In this document: positions 1 to 10,434 of the stretch, one piece after another
Layout: the number at the start of each line of letters is the position of its first letter
Numbering within the stretch: the first letter of the stretch is position 1
NCBI GenBank assembly: GCA_029959085.1
Contig: JARWIR010000008.1
Coordinates: 17,966,001-18,030,000 of the forward strand
DNA length: 64,000 bases
Reading direction: 5' to 3'
Source of the DNA: Nemophila menziesii
Taxonomy: Eukaryota; Streptophyta; Magnoliopsida; Boraginales; Hydrophyllaceae
Position numbers and translations under genes: made by a program
Notes under the pieces: generated by a model
Told to the model about the DNA's origin: nothing
Databases searched by the model: none
Seen by the model: the letters and a program-made list of their open reading frames with translations, nothing else

Positions 1-1201
1 GTTGGACGAAACGATGATTAAATTCGACAACACTTCCAGGGTTTGAGCGCAGGATCTCCGCGAAAAGTCTTGGGAGCTTCGGAAACGCTTCCTCATGGGT
101 ACCAAACATTCTCTCTAAAACTTTTTGTTTCGCTCGCCAAGCCTTCGAATACGATATATTGTATTGAAATTGTTGGAAGATGCTTGCCCTTATAACTGAG
201 ATGGGTAACCCTAAATCAGCTCTCACTAGGTGGTGCACCTTATCAGCCACAAACTCGGATGTGATGTTGCGATGATTCTTCAACACCACTTCATACCGAC
301 ATGAGTGAGGTTCGTTTAACTTTGAAACAACCCACATCATCGAACTTTTCCGTAACGAACACCGACAGCTCCATCGACAACACGTATCTTTCATTTTACA
401 TACAAGAGAAACGTGATCAACAGCAGTCCTTTTCACCGAGAATTGGCGGTGTCTAGCTATGTGCCATGCTTTGATGGCGTCTGTAAATGCCTCCTTTGAG
501 TAAAACATCGTCCCATTACTTATATCACCACCCTCTCCCACTGAATCATTATAACAATTCGCCCAATCACTGCAGACGTTTTGATCAGCCCAAGAAACAT
601 CTACAAATCCAGGATGAGGAGGTTCCATGATTTTTGGTGGGCCCTCCTCATCGGTTGACGACCCTTCACTGAAGGTATCCGAATACTCTCCATCGTTGGA
701 CACCGTATCATCCTCGGGAATATATTCCTCATCGCTTGACAACCTATCCTCATCAGGGATATAGATCTCATTCATAGTGTTTGGATCCACTTGAAATAAT
801 GCTTCAGTAGATGTTGGAGTAGCTGATACAACACGTGATCTACGGATTACCCTTTCAGTGTTAACATAATCTTGTTGTCGTGAAAAATCTACATACAACT
901 CGATATATCCATTACTCGATTCCCGTTGCCGATCAAACAATAACTGAATAATCCCGGAATCGTTTACAGGGAGCAAATCGTACCTTGGAGGATCCTGACT
1001 TAATGGCATCCTCCACTGGATCTGGACATCAACCTTTTCACTATCAAAACCGCAACCTTGACATATGATTCTTTTTAGCTTGATTATTGACGTATTAGCT
1101 TCTACTAGAATGAAGATACTGTTTCCACCATTATAAGAGACACCACCATTAGCTTGGCGGTAAATGCTACCATTAAAATAACACTGAAAATATACTGCCA
1201 T
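1..1201 (-). CDS. MULE (MuDR-type) transposase, N-terminal part, cut by window edge
   Basis: An open frame of about 400 codons starts at the ATG at 1201-1199 and runs without a stop off the left edge. Reading my own translation, the first ~110 residues (start MAVYFQCYFNGSIY) match the usual N-terminal region of plant MULE transposases. Residues ~140-200 are very acidic. Residues ~228-300 fit the MuDR DNA-binding domain: FYSKEAFTDAIKAWHIARHR, then spaced Cys residues, a Trp and a final HSC. Residues ~330-395 (AWRAKQKVLERMFG, LPRLFAEIL, SNPGS) match the stretch that precedes the MULE DDE nuclease. The catalytic DDE domain would lie left of position 1 and is not visible. The intact frame suggests a recent or still active element. 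A domesticated MULE-derived host gene (MUSTANG/FAR1 type) is an alternative, but the adjacent palindromes and MITE-rich context favour a transposon. Confidence 0.85.
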   Translation of the reverse strand, partial: MAVYFQCYFNGSIYRQANGGVSYNGGNSIFILVEANTSIIKLKRIICQGCGFDSEKVDVQIQWRMPLSQDPPRYDLLPVNDSGIIQLLFDRQRESSNGYIELYVDFSRQQDYVNTERVIRRSRVVSATPTSTEALFQVDPNTMNEIYIPDEDRLSSDEEYIPEDDTVSNDGEYSDTFSEGSSTDEEGPPKIMEPPHPGFVDVSWADQNVCSDWANCYNDSVGEGGDISNGTMFYSKEAFTDAIKAWHIARHRQFSVKRTAVDHVSLVCKMKDTCCRWSCRCSLRKSSMMWVVSKLNEPHSCRYEVVLKNHRNITSEFVADKVHHLVRADLGLPISVIRASIFQQFQYNISYSKAWRAKQKVLERMFGTHEEAFPKLPRLFAEILRSNPGSVVEFNHRFVQ

Positions 1202-1206
1202 ATGAC

Positions 1207-1485
1207 CTACACAGTTAACAACAAAACGTTAACATTTATTATACATATAACAACAATAACTTAAAAACGGATATAATAACATATTATTTTATATTTATCA
1301 AATATTATAAATATAGTTAGCAAAAAAACTTGATTATATTAACAAAACTTACGTAATAGAAAGTAAACCCGATTGAAGTAACCAAAAGAAATAATTAAAA
1401 GAGAGGATAAAATTAGAGAGAATAAGTAAAGAGAGGAAGAGAAGATTGGTGTGAGATTGAATGATTTTGGTGGTGTTATTTATAG
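1207..1485 (-). promoter_or_regulatory. MULE promoter: TATA box and probable 5'-UTR intron
   Basis: On the minus strand CTATAAATA lies at 1485-1477. About 30 nt downstream begins a pyrimidine-rich leader (about 1450-1360) typical of plant 5' UTRs. A GTAAGT donor at 1352-1347 and a TGTGTAG acceptor ending at 1207 would remove an AT-rich 146-bp intron and join the leader six bases upstream of the transposase ATG. This is inferred from motifs and spacing only. Confidence 0.5.
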
Positions 1486-1653
1486 GGAGGAAAAGGGTAA
1501 TTTAGGGATAAAATTTGGTAGGTATCGGATAAATTTGACGAGGATCGACAACGTATGCAATCCACGACGAGGGTTGGCGAGGATCGACAATTGTATTAGC
1601 GTTTCGGATACCCAGAATCCGAAAAGGGGTTTTGTCTCACAGAACAAAACCAA

Positions 1654-1743
1654 TTCGGTAACTGGGTTACCGAAAATATATTAAATGTCAATTCGGTAAC
1701 TGGGTTACCGAAAATCTTTTAATTCGGTAAATGGGTTACCGAA
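1654..1743. repeat. Three clustered 21-bp palindromes
   Basis: Three imperfect palindromes with left arm TTCGGTAA and right arm TTACCGAA lie at 1654-1674, 1692-1712 and 1723-1743, separated by short AT-rich spacers. The third differs from the others by one base at the dyad. They sit just beyond the MULE promoter and could be part of its terminal or subterminal transposase-binding region, but I could not find the other end of the element to test this. Confidence 0.7.
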
Positions 1744-1973
1744 TTGGTATACCATTGCAAATACTTTCCAACGTGGTATACTTTTGCCTTTTCTTTTCTT
1801 GTCAGGTATATTCTGACAATTAACTCTAATAAACATCAGTTGGTAATTTAGGTATAAGGTAAGATATCTTTTGTTAGGGACTTGTACCGAGAAAGAAAAA
1901 GTTCTGGTAAATTTATGACTCATTGACACGTCTGAAATTAAAATTCATTATTTTGTAAGTGATTTAATAATAG

Positions 1974-2533
1974 GTAAGGATGGCAACGGATCGGATATCC
2001 TCGAAAAATTGCATAACCACGTCCACATCCATTAAGAAAAACGATAACCAAATCCGCATCCATTAACCATCGGATTTTAGAATTATTTACCAAATCCGCA
2101 TCCGCGACGGATGCGGTTTATCCGCGGTTAATCCGTATCCGCAATCATTTAAAACGATTTAAATAAAATAAATTATTAAATAAATTTAAAATTCTAAAAT
2201 TAGCTACAAAATTATTGGAAGACCATAAAATGATATTAGACAATATAGTAATAAAATAAATAATAATCAATTAGCTAGTTTATGTATGAAATTTGTATAT
2301 ATAGAATATCTTTATATACAATATATTTTTTTTAATATTTTTTTTTTATATTTTTATTCGGATTTCGGATTATCCGTCGGATTATTGTAAAATACCAAAT
2401 CCTAACGGATAATCCACCGGTTACCTTTTGTGAGAACCAAACCCTCATGGTTGCACCATCGGTTCCACTAACGGATTTTTTATCGGATCGAATATCCATC
2501 GGTAACGGTTAATATTTGAACCATTGTCATCCC
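1974..2533. mobile_element. hAT-like MITE, about 560 bp
   Basis: The ends form an imperfect inverted repeat: the left starts around AAGGATGGCAACGG and the right end reads GGGATGACAATGG on the complementary strand. The same 9-mer TAATAATAG flanks both sides (1965-1973 and 2534-2542) and contains an 8-bp duplication of the size expected for hAT. The interior is rich in repeated CGGAT/ATCCG motifs, a layout of common non-autonomous hAT elements in plants. No coding capacity is seen. Confidence 0.75.
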
Positions 2534-2630
2534 TAATAATAGGGTGATTGGTCCGACGGGTTTATGCAAGATATTTAATAAAGTTTATATCAATTAATAC
2601 TCGTAACCCTTAAAAGATATATACAAATAG

Positions 2631-3447
2631 GGGTAGAAATCAGTTGACTTGTATAAAAAAGGGGTTTGTTTAGAAATTTTCAATATTTTTTTGGAAAGGT
2701 AAAATTCAATCCAATTCCAATCTAATAAAAATTAAAATTTAAAATTTCATTTCGATTTCAAAACACCCGAAAATATTTGGAATTTCGTAATTTTCGGAAA
2801 TCATTTATTTTATCAATATAATTTTTCCGAAAATCTTTGGTACATTTATTTTCAAAATTTTTATGAAGTTTGCAATTTTTTATTCATTATCATTTATAAA
2901 AGTTAAAATGTAATAATAAGTGGCTTGTTTCTTAATAATCTATGTTTGAAAATTTACTTCAAATCGATAACATTATCATATAAACTTAACACAACATATA
3001 ACTTTTCTGGTGATGGTGTGGAATAGTAGTGTTGTGAAAATGGTGGAATAATTGGTCTTATAGAAAAGATGCGCGTTTGGAAGAAAAAAAAGCTTCCAAC
3101 TTATAAAGATTTGAACCCCAAATTTTTAGATCTAGAGTATATTTAGGATTTGTTTAGATTGTCAAGCAATACGTATATTACTATATATAAAAATATTTTA
3201 AAATATATAAATAATATTTATTAAGAAACTCGAAAAAATAATTGAAAAAAGTGAAAAAAAATCGAAATTGATTTCGAATTGGAACTCAGAAATTCTAAAA
3301 TTTTATAATGTAATTCCAATCCATAAAAAATCGGAAAAAGCAGAAATAAAAAATTTGAAAATCGAAATTCAAAAAATCAATTCCAAATACGGATTTTTCA
3401 AATCGGAATCGGCCGGAAATCTGATTTTTTCATTCCAATTTCTACCC
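2631..3447. mobile_element. Short non-autonomous DNA element (hAT-like MITE)
   Basis: GGGTAGAAAT at 2631-2640 is perfectly inverted as ATTTCTACCC at 3438-3447. The interior is about 78% A+T by impression, with repeated TCGGAAAT/ATTTCGA motifs on both arms suggesting an extended imperfect hairpin. The flanks carry TATACAAA on the left and TATACACA on the right, a plausible 7-of-8 target duplication. The small open frame inside is not a gene. Confidence 0.6.
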
Positions 3448-3496
3448 ATATACACAACCCGCTAAAAAGCACACACAACCTGCTATGCAATAGATC

Positions 3497-3950
3497 TCGG
3501 TTTTGGGTGCTAGGCGGTTGACTGGGGCCTAACTCCTAGACAGGATTACAAGGGGCCTAGGCAGAATTATACGCTTTTGAATCCCGATGTGTAATTTTGT
3601 ATATTTAGTAATATTTATGTAGTAATTATAGTAATTTTAAATATTTAAGTCATAAAATTTATCTAACAACACTAGATTAGATATAAAAAACTAAAAATTG
3701 AGTTATAATATCAACTAAAGAATTCTTGAGAATAAGAAATATAACAAAAAGGTCTATGCGGACATATTTTTCCACTAGTCACGCCTAGATGGCCATTTTT
3801 TGCCATTAATCGGTGCCTAGACGGGTTAGGCGCCTATTCCACGGTGACTAAGGCGCTAGGCGAAAATGCCTAAAATTATAACTAAGCATAAGCGGTTGTG
3901 GGGGGAGTTAACGCCTAGGCGGAGTCTAGGCGCGCTTAGACGGGGAGATT
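3497..3950. repeat. Degenerate repeat rich in CTAGGCG/CGCCTAG
   Basis: GC-containing motifs of the form CTAGGCG and its complement occur several times near both ends (about 3510-3560 and 3780-3945), with an AT-rich middle. This is the look of a degenerate MITE, but I see no clean terminal repeat or target duplication. It replaces the pol part of the neighbouring Copia remnant. Confidence 0.4.
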
Positions 3951-5667
3951 TAAGTTCATCCTCGGATGCAGCTAAAAGTTCTCCATCACTCTTATTTTGG
4001 ACAACACTAGCTTCATCGAATTTTCTTGGGGTTTGATTTGGAGTAGATTACTTGTTTCTGTGTTGTAGTGTACGACATTCAGATATTAAATTCCCCTTCT
4101 TCTTGCAATAATTTCTAAACTTGTATGGTCTTCCATTAATCACCTCCAGATTTCCATTCATGCGAATTTTTTTCGTACAAATAAACCTTCTGCCTGGGTC
4201 TCGATCGTACCATATAGGTGTTTAATTCTTTCCTTAGAGTATAAGGCTTCATACACTTCTCCACAGATAAAGTTTCATGACTATATAATATTGTATCTCT
4301 ATAATTCGAATACGATGGAGGTAGAGAACACAATAAATTTAATGCCAAATCTTCTTCTTCATACTTGACTTCTAAAACTTCTAAATCAGACATTAAATAC
4401 CAGATATGTGATCTTCTAAAGACACACCTTCAAACGAACGATGAGAATAAAGTCGTTGTTTGAGAGCTAACTTGCCGGTAAAACTTTTTGTCATACATAA
4501 TTGCTCTAATTTCAGGCACAAGGTAGTGACAGATTTCTCCTTTAAAACGTCTTGTAAAATTTGATTAGAGAGATGAAGTTAAATTTGTGATAGAGACTTA
4601 AGATATTTTCTTTGTTTATCTACGACAGACAAAGCCAAGGGCATTTTGTCGATACCCAATAGCTTCATCGAAATCCATCTGAGCGAGTACATCTCTATCT
4701 TAACTTGCCATAATGAAAATCTCGTATTGCGATCCAATAACGAAATTTCAAATTTCAAAGTTGTCATAATCCCGAATTAGCGAAAAATCCAAAAAATAGC
4801 ATAAATAATAAGAATTTGGAGGAACCAACCTCGTAAACGGATCCGAGACATTGAAAACCCCCGAGTGGGTTGACCCAAAAAAGCCAACGGTCTGCGTTGA
4901 CTGGTCAAAGGCAGCGCCAGTGGTTTTTTAAGCAACGGGTGCACGTAGGTGCACGATAGTCGCAAAACACCCAACCCAACATTCACCAATCAGTAGAGAG
5001 TGCACATGAGCTTGATTGCACCGCGAAGTAGGTGATCAGCAAGGAGTCTTCTTCGCCTGTTTTGCTGTAAAAGCCCGCCGAAGACCCGGAAAAACGATCC
5101 AGACTTTTCTTTCTGCTATACTTCACGGAAAATGACAAGCTTTACGCCGTTTTGATCCTTCTGTGAGTAGAAGATATTTGTTCAAGCAATTTTCGCAAAA
5201 AACGCCTAATAATCGAGCTAAAATTTCGAATATAATTTCAAGAACACTAAACCCGACCTGCGTAGATCTTATTTGTTGTGCTAAATTCGATAAGGAGTAT
5301 GTCGTTTTACTCCTTATGAATAGTAGAACACGATTGCTAAGACAAAAATTCGAATTCTTAGCCAAAGATCGAGTTTGATTTTCGAAATACAAAATCCTAA
5401 TTTTTTTTAGCAGAAAATAAAACTAAATAAATAAAAAGGGTAAAAGGATTTTATGATTCAGTGATTTTCCGCTAATTCTTAAATACTCGATTCTTATGTA
5501 CAAAAATACACAACTTGTTGTGCAAGATAAGCCTGATCTTTGATACCAATTTGTTATAATTAATTCGAATGAATAAAACACACACGTTAGTAATAGACAC
5601 GAGATTTACGTGAAAACTTAAGAAGCAAAAAACCACAGGAAAAGAATAGAGATTCACTATAATAAGT
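3950..5667 (-). mobile_element. Truncated Copia retrotransposon (PBS, leader, partial gag)
   Basis: Read on the minus strand, an iMet-type primer-binding site (TGGTATCA followed by AAG) lies at about 5548-5538, preceded by an LTR remnant reaching the MITE at 5667. A leader of about 780 bp follows, then a decayed gag. Everything downstream of gag (protease, integrase, RT) is missing, because the sequence runs into the CTAGGCG repeat near 3950. The left LTR is absent. Confidence 0.65.
3960..4767 (-). pseudogene. Copia gag (UBN2-type), decayed
   Basis: Fragments in several frames together look like a Copia gag. The start at 4767 gives LLDRNTRFSLWQVKIEMYSL, then EVKYEEEDLALNLLCSLPPS and YRDTILYSHETLS (about 4393-4240), which are the hallmark strings of the UBN2 gag family. 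A degraded zinc-knuckle region follows (about 4130-4060), then acidic ELLAASEDEL-like residues near 3990 that normally precede the protease. Several frameshifts and stops make it non-functional. Gag would form the retrotransposon capsid. Confidence 0.75.
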
Positions 5668-6225
5668 GGGGTTGTAAACGAGCCGAGCCGAGAACTAGAT
5701 GTATAGGCTTGTTTGTTTAATTTCTCGAGACGAGCCGAGATCAAATTTAAACGAGTCGGGCCGAGCCGAGCTCAAATTTAAACGAGCCGAGCCTGAGCTT
5801 CCAATGATCCAAATCAGAAATGTTAGAACTTGTTTGTTTAACTTATAAAACAGTGTTTTTTATAGTCGAGCATGAGTTGCTCATGAACAGTTATGGTTGA
5901 AATGTGACTTTCATGAACGGTTGGTATTTGATGGAGTGTGTGGTATGAAAATATGAAACATAACATTAATGAAATAAATGTCTAAAGGAATTAAAAATAT
6001 CTAATTTGATATTGAATATTTAATAATATATTTATAAGTAGATAATATATTAATTTATAATTCATAATTTTAAACGAGCTCACGAGTCGAGATCGAGCAG
6101 ACTCAGTTATTTATCGATTTTAAAATAAAGTTTGAGCTTGTTTATATTCGAACCGATCTCAAATAAGCTTTTTTCCAAGCCGAGCTCGAGCGGCTTGCGA
6201 GCGGTTTGGTACATTTATAGCCCTA
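5667..6225. mobile_element. hAT-like MITE with GAGCCGAGC-rich ends
   Basis: The left end TGGGGTTGTAAACG and the right end, read on the other strand as TAGGGCTATAAATG, form an imperfect terminal inverted repeat. Subterminal GAGCCGAG/CTCGGCTC motifs are repeated on both arms, so the whole element can fold back. I could not identify a convincing 8-bp target duplication. It interrupts the LTR remnant of the minus-strand Copia. Confidence 0.65.
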
Positions 6226-6756
6226 GTAATTAAAAAAAGATTACAAGAAGAACTGTATTAAGAAACTAAATTTATTTATTTCAGTGGCTCACACCTTAGA
6301 AAGAAATTTGAATCATAACTTAAAAAAACATGATAATAGATTTAATTACGATTAAAAATACCCAAACCAATATCTCCTATGATCTAATAGGAAAAAAAAA
6401 TGTCCAAAAAAAAAAAGAATAGGGAAAAAAAAAACTAAAATGTACTTATAAAAAATTTTGGACGGGTTGTTGATTTATAATGATTTATACTTCTTGCGTT
6501 GTTAGTTATTAAATCAGATAACTAATACTAGTTAGTTTTACGTTACACAAAAGTAGACCCCTTTAGAATCCGAATGGAACCCACTCCAGCCCTGCATGTG
6601 TGTCAATAAACACTGATAATAATTCACCACGCATACCATGCACTATTACTATTTCGAACTATTTCCATAGTATCTTTATATGTTCTGATTTTAGGAATCG
6701 AAAAGAAACTTGAATTCAAAGCTTTAGAATTTGTACAATTTATTGAAATAATAAAA
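6226..6756 (+). other. AT-rich upstream region of the LOR gene
   Basis: No gene is seen. The first ~40 bases may be the rest of the Copia LTR interrupted by the MITE. A TATA-like CTTTATATG lies near 6675, roughly 80 bases upstream of the LOR start codon, and is the best core-promoter candidate. This assignment rests on position alone. Confidence 0.35.
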
Positions 6757-7801
6757 ATGAAGAGTGGAGCTATTGTAGAAGAATGTTATGTATACAATAA
6801 AGAGATTCATCTAACTGTTCTCAAAACATCACTTTTCTTTACCGGGGATGGCTTTTCAGCTTATGATATGAAAGGACAACTCGTTTTTCGAGTTGACTCA
6901 TATGGTCCCAATAATAATAATGGTGAAGTCGTTCTCATGGACCCTTCTGGTCGATGCCTCCTGACTGTTCGTCGTAAGGTAATTATTTCATCCTTAAATC
7001 TTAATCAAGGAGTCAATTCTTTTTTAGCTTATTACTACTTATAGAGTAGCAAGGTACATCTTTTATGAATGAGTCAACTCAGATTCGACATATTTTTTAC
7101 TCTATTAGCATTTTAATTAGTGATCAGTTCAAGGTTGATTCAACTTCTGATTTTCAATTGGGTATTTAATGAAATATTATTTTGAGTGTTCATTTTAACG
7201 GCAACCGTTCACTTTAAATGCTGAGTCAACTCGGTTAGCTCCATCTTTAAAAATCATAAGTTCAGTAATATATATTTAGGTGTCTTATTTCGATGTTTTT
7301 GTCCGTATCAAGGGAAATCTAATTTTGAACATAATTCATTAGTATTCTGGGGTAAACTCAGTGAGTCAACTCGCTAAGGTATCAATTATTTTATCACAGA
7401 GGCCAAGTCTGCATAACAGATGGGAAGGCTTCATAGGAGATGGTAGTGAAGGGCAAAAGCCAATGTTTAGTGTCCGTAGATCATCAATAATCGGGCGATG
7501 CAGCGTGACAGTTGAAATGTACAGCTCAGAAAATGAAGAGTACTACCAAATAGAAGGCTCATTTGCACAAAGAAATTGCACCATTTTGAATGCAGGAAAG
7601 GAAACAGTAGCTGAGATTCGAAGAAAAGTTGATGCTTCGACCAATGTGATGCTTGGCAAAGACGTTTTCTCTTTATCTATTAAGCCTGGTTTTGATGAAG
7701 CATTTGCAATGGGATTAGTTCTTGTTCTTGATCAAATTGATGATGGTTATGATCATATTGATACTAACAAGGTGGAGGATGTCGCACAAACTTCTCCTTA
7801 A
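6757..7801 (+). CDS. LURP-one-related (LOR) protein, two exons
   Basis: Exon 1 is 6757-6978 (74 codons) and exon 2 is 7400-7801, joined in phase 0 across a 421-bp GT..AG intron, giving 207 residues, the usual family length. Exon 1 ends LLTVRRK and exon 2 begins RPSLHNRWEGF, precisely the conserved junction string of LOR proteins. Other family marks are GDGFSAYDMKGQLVFRVD (residues ~29-46), VVLMDPSGR and the C-terminal DEAFAMGLVLVLDQI. The family folds as a tubby-C-like beta barrel around a central helix. LURP1 is induced late in oomycete infection and needed for full basal defence in Arabidopsis, but most LOR members have no proven biochemical role. The reading frame is intact with no disabling changes. 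This is the only convincing host gene here; the exact orthologue cannot be assigned by eye. Confidence 0.93.
7010..7372 (+). promoter_or_regulatory. W-box-like repeats in the LOR intron
   Basis: GAGTCAACTC occurs at 7071-7080, 7223-7232 and 7363-7372, and a variant GAGTCAATTC at 7010-7019, all inside the 421-bp intron. Each contains the complement of TTGACT, a WRKY-binding W-box core. AGTTGACTCA also lies in exon 1 at 6891-6900. A regulatory role is inferred, not shown. Confidence 0.4.
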
Positions 7802-8190
7802 ATTCATGGTAATTTTTTTGTTTTCTCTTGATGGAAAGCATTTTACTCATTCTGAAGAAAAGTTGATTTATAGAAAGTGTTTTTCAGAAAATAGTAATTT
7901 AATACAAAAAGATAACAAATACTATTCAATATTACAAATAACGTTAAAACAATTACAATACTTAAACATAGATGACATGAATTAGAATATTTAATAAAAA
8001 TCAACAACAAAATAGAAAAATAATCTCTTGCTGCCAAGGATTATCCAACTAAAAATAACCACACTCCGAGTTCACCATCATCGAGCTTTTAACAGGAATT
8101 TAAAAATTCCAAAAACAAGCGAAGCATCCTAATCATGATTAACGAACAACAATTATTACCTGCAATAGTGAAAAATACCACAACTCTTCC
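7802..8190. other. Region downstream of LOR, no feature
   Basis: AT-rich sequence with no coding frame of substance. The first part is presumably the LOR 3' UTR, although I cannot place a cleavage site with confidence. Confidence 0.4.
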
Positions 8191-9213
8191 AAGATACTGG
8201 CAAGATGACCTACAACTCCTCAATACATGCTTAGTTACATAATAGTGCATGTGATTAGTTAGGAAGCTAAGCGTTTGTTATAATCACTTATGCATATAGA
8301 TACATATAGACATACATATATGTAATCACACACATAGTGTTGCTTTCATCTTTATATGGAAAAGCATTGTATCACTTACAACACAACGAAATATACAAAA
8401 TCCTTTTACTCTAAATAATTGTGCATGGTATGGTATTAGAGTCAAGGAGTATTTTTCTTGGAAGTTTTGAAAATTTGCTATAAATGGTTGCATAAGCTTC
8501 TTACTCCACTCTACTTCGAACCTTCTCTGTCTCAAGTCTTTATTCACATGACGAGATCTAGTTTTACTCCTAATATCTCGTCATCATCTACAAATCTAGG
8601 TGGAATACTTATTCTTCGTCAAAATTGGGCATCATTAGTAAAAATCAAGTTTGATTCCACCAACTATGTGTTGTGGCGAGGTGAATTAGTGATTGTAATT
8701 GACGTTTGTGGATATTTAGATCATGTTAATGGATTGCATCCTATTCCATACAGATCTGACCCACACTATCCTACTTGGATAATAGAAGACGTTCAACTTA
8801 AGGTGTCTCTTCTATCGTGTATGATTCCATAGGTTCTTACTCAATTTGTTAAAATTCAACATTCACTTAATATTTGGACTAAGATTGAGAAATTATTTTT
8901 TAATCAATGTCGTACACACGTTTGGCAGATTAAGATGCACTTATGTAATATTAAGAAAGGTGGTCGATCTATGACTGAATATCTAGCTGAAGTACAGGAG
9001 ATTTGTGATAGCCTTGAAATAGTTGATGCATCTTTACCTCTTGAAGACATAATTTTGTATACTGCTAAAAGTTTGCCTAGTGATTAAAATCGATATAAAT
9101 CAAATATTCGAATCCCTAATCCTCATACATCTCCACTTAGTTTTCATACTCTTGGCAGCTTACTTGTTTCTAAAGAATTACATATGAAATTGGTTGATTC
9201 ATGTGATATAAGT
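8191..9213 (+). mobile_element. 5' fragment of a Copia retrotransposon
   Basis: A probable 5' LTR remnant (about 8191-8430, exact start uncertain) is followed by a mutated iMet primer-binding site TGGTATTAGAGTC at 8431-8443 and a gag frame. The element is cut at 9213, where an Athila-like LTR begins. No protease, integrase or RT remains. Confidence 0.6.
8548..9087 (+). pseudogene. Copia gag (gag_2/3 type), 5' part
   Basis: Starting at the ATG at 8548, the frame gives SLVKIKFDSTNYVLWRGEL, YLDHVNG and PTWIIEDVQLKVSLLSCMIP, characteristic of the N-terminal half of one plant Copia gag family. A TAG at 8830-8832 interrupts it, and the same frame continues with IWTKIEKLFFNQCRTHVWQI, KKGGRSMTEYLAEVQ and DIILYTAKSLPSD, the expected second half. 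The zinc-knuckle part is missing. One premature stop plus 3' truncation make it a pseudogene. Confidence 0.75.
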
Positions 9214-9761
9214 CGATGTCTCCATATTTGTGAATAATCTAGTCACGAAACATCATTTACGGTGTATTATGTGCTTAACTGAAGGGTTTTCCCCATTATT
9301 TGATAGTTTCTCAATTCTTACCTTCTTTTGGATCTGTGTTACTTTTAGAGCATTTTAGGTGTAATTTGTGTGTTAAATGTGAAGCTCTTAATTACAAGGT
9401 GATATTAGATGCCAAATCATGGTTAAGAAGTTGTAGAAAGAAGATCCAAGTCAAAATCAAGAGTTAAATAACAAAGGAAATCATTTTTAGAATATGAAAA
9501 GCTTACATCCAGACTTCAAAAGTGTAGTATTTTCAATGTTGCTTAAAATTGACAGAGAATTTGAAGGATCACTTTTTTGTATTCATAAAGGTCTTTGAAA
9601 TACGAACGTGTGGCCCTAAACGGTAAGTGGTTTGAAATTGTAAGAAAAGAGTTATGAATTTTACAAACTCTACGGGCCAATCAGTCTACATTCTAAGAAA
9701 AACGTATTTAATTTGGATTAGGAATCTAAAACCTATCCCATGACCTAGATTTTTTTCCAAC

Positions 9762-9830
<69 letters not shown>

Positions 9831-10434
9831 TATTTGTTATTGACTTAATAAACAAGTCTTTGCATCAATAGACTCCATATTTTTAAGAAATTCATCAGGG
9901 AGAAAGCAAGTTGACTTGAGGAAAAAGAAAAGAAGTTGGAAAGTCACAAAATCCTTTTCTCCATCCTTCCACTCTACCATTAGGGTAATTTGTATTAGAT
10001 TATTAGCTTAACTATGTTTCTAATTCTTTACTCCTCAGTTTTATTTCTTTTATTATGAACTAATTTTCCCATAGCTTGGGTTCGCAATATGTATGATTCT
10101 TGAATTATATTTCATGTTTTATATTGTGTAGGATTATATTTAATTGAGTTGAGATTTTAATTTATATAATTGTATTTTTTGTTTTCCTATATTCCAGCGC
10201 TAGCCTTGATCATGTTAGGATTGCCCTTAGTAATTAGGATTGTCACCCTGACGGGGGATTCAATTGCTTAAAATAACACACAATCGTCTACTGTGCGGTA
10301 GTGATCTTGACGGGCTTGCTTAACAATATAGTCAACAGGGTTTAGATTTTCACCACTCATCTCCATGCAAGGTTCCCTTACCCAAGTACCTTGGTAGTGT
10401 TGAGGTTTTCTTCTAAACTACTGTCGTCCCCTAG
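9214..10434 (+). mobile_element. Athila-like LTR fragment, plus strand
   Basis: It begins CGATGTCTCC (TGATGTCTCC in the relatives), followed ~35 bases on by GAAACATCA, the degraded partner of a terminal hairpin seen in three other LTRs of this window. It also shares the CCTGACGGGGG and CTTGACGGG motifs. The 3' end is missing because a minus-strand LTR of the same superfamily is inserted at 10435. Confidence 0.7.
9762..9828. repeat. (CT)n(AT)n microsatellite
   Basis: About 20 bases of CT repeats pass directly into about 45 bases of AT repeats. It lies inside the LTR fragment and so post-dates its insertion. Confidence 0.95.

Noticed and set aside
4777..4989. 70-codon minus-strand frame upstream of the decayed Copia gag
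   Set aside because: Lies in the leader between PBS and gag; no recognisable domain.
7361..7399. An alternative LOR exon 2 start at the ATG at 7361
   Set aside because: The ATG lies in the intron just before the acceptor at 7398-7399; joining exon 1 to 7400 gives the conserved family junction.
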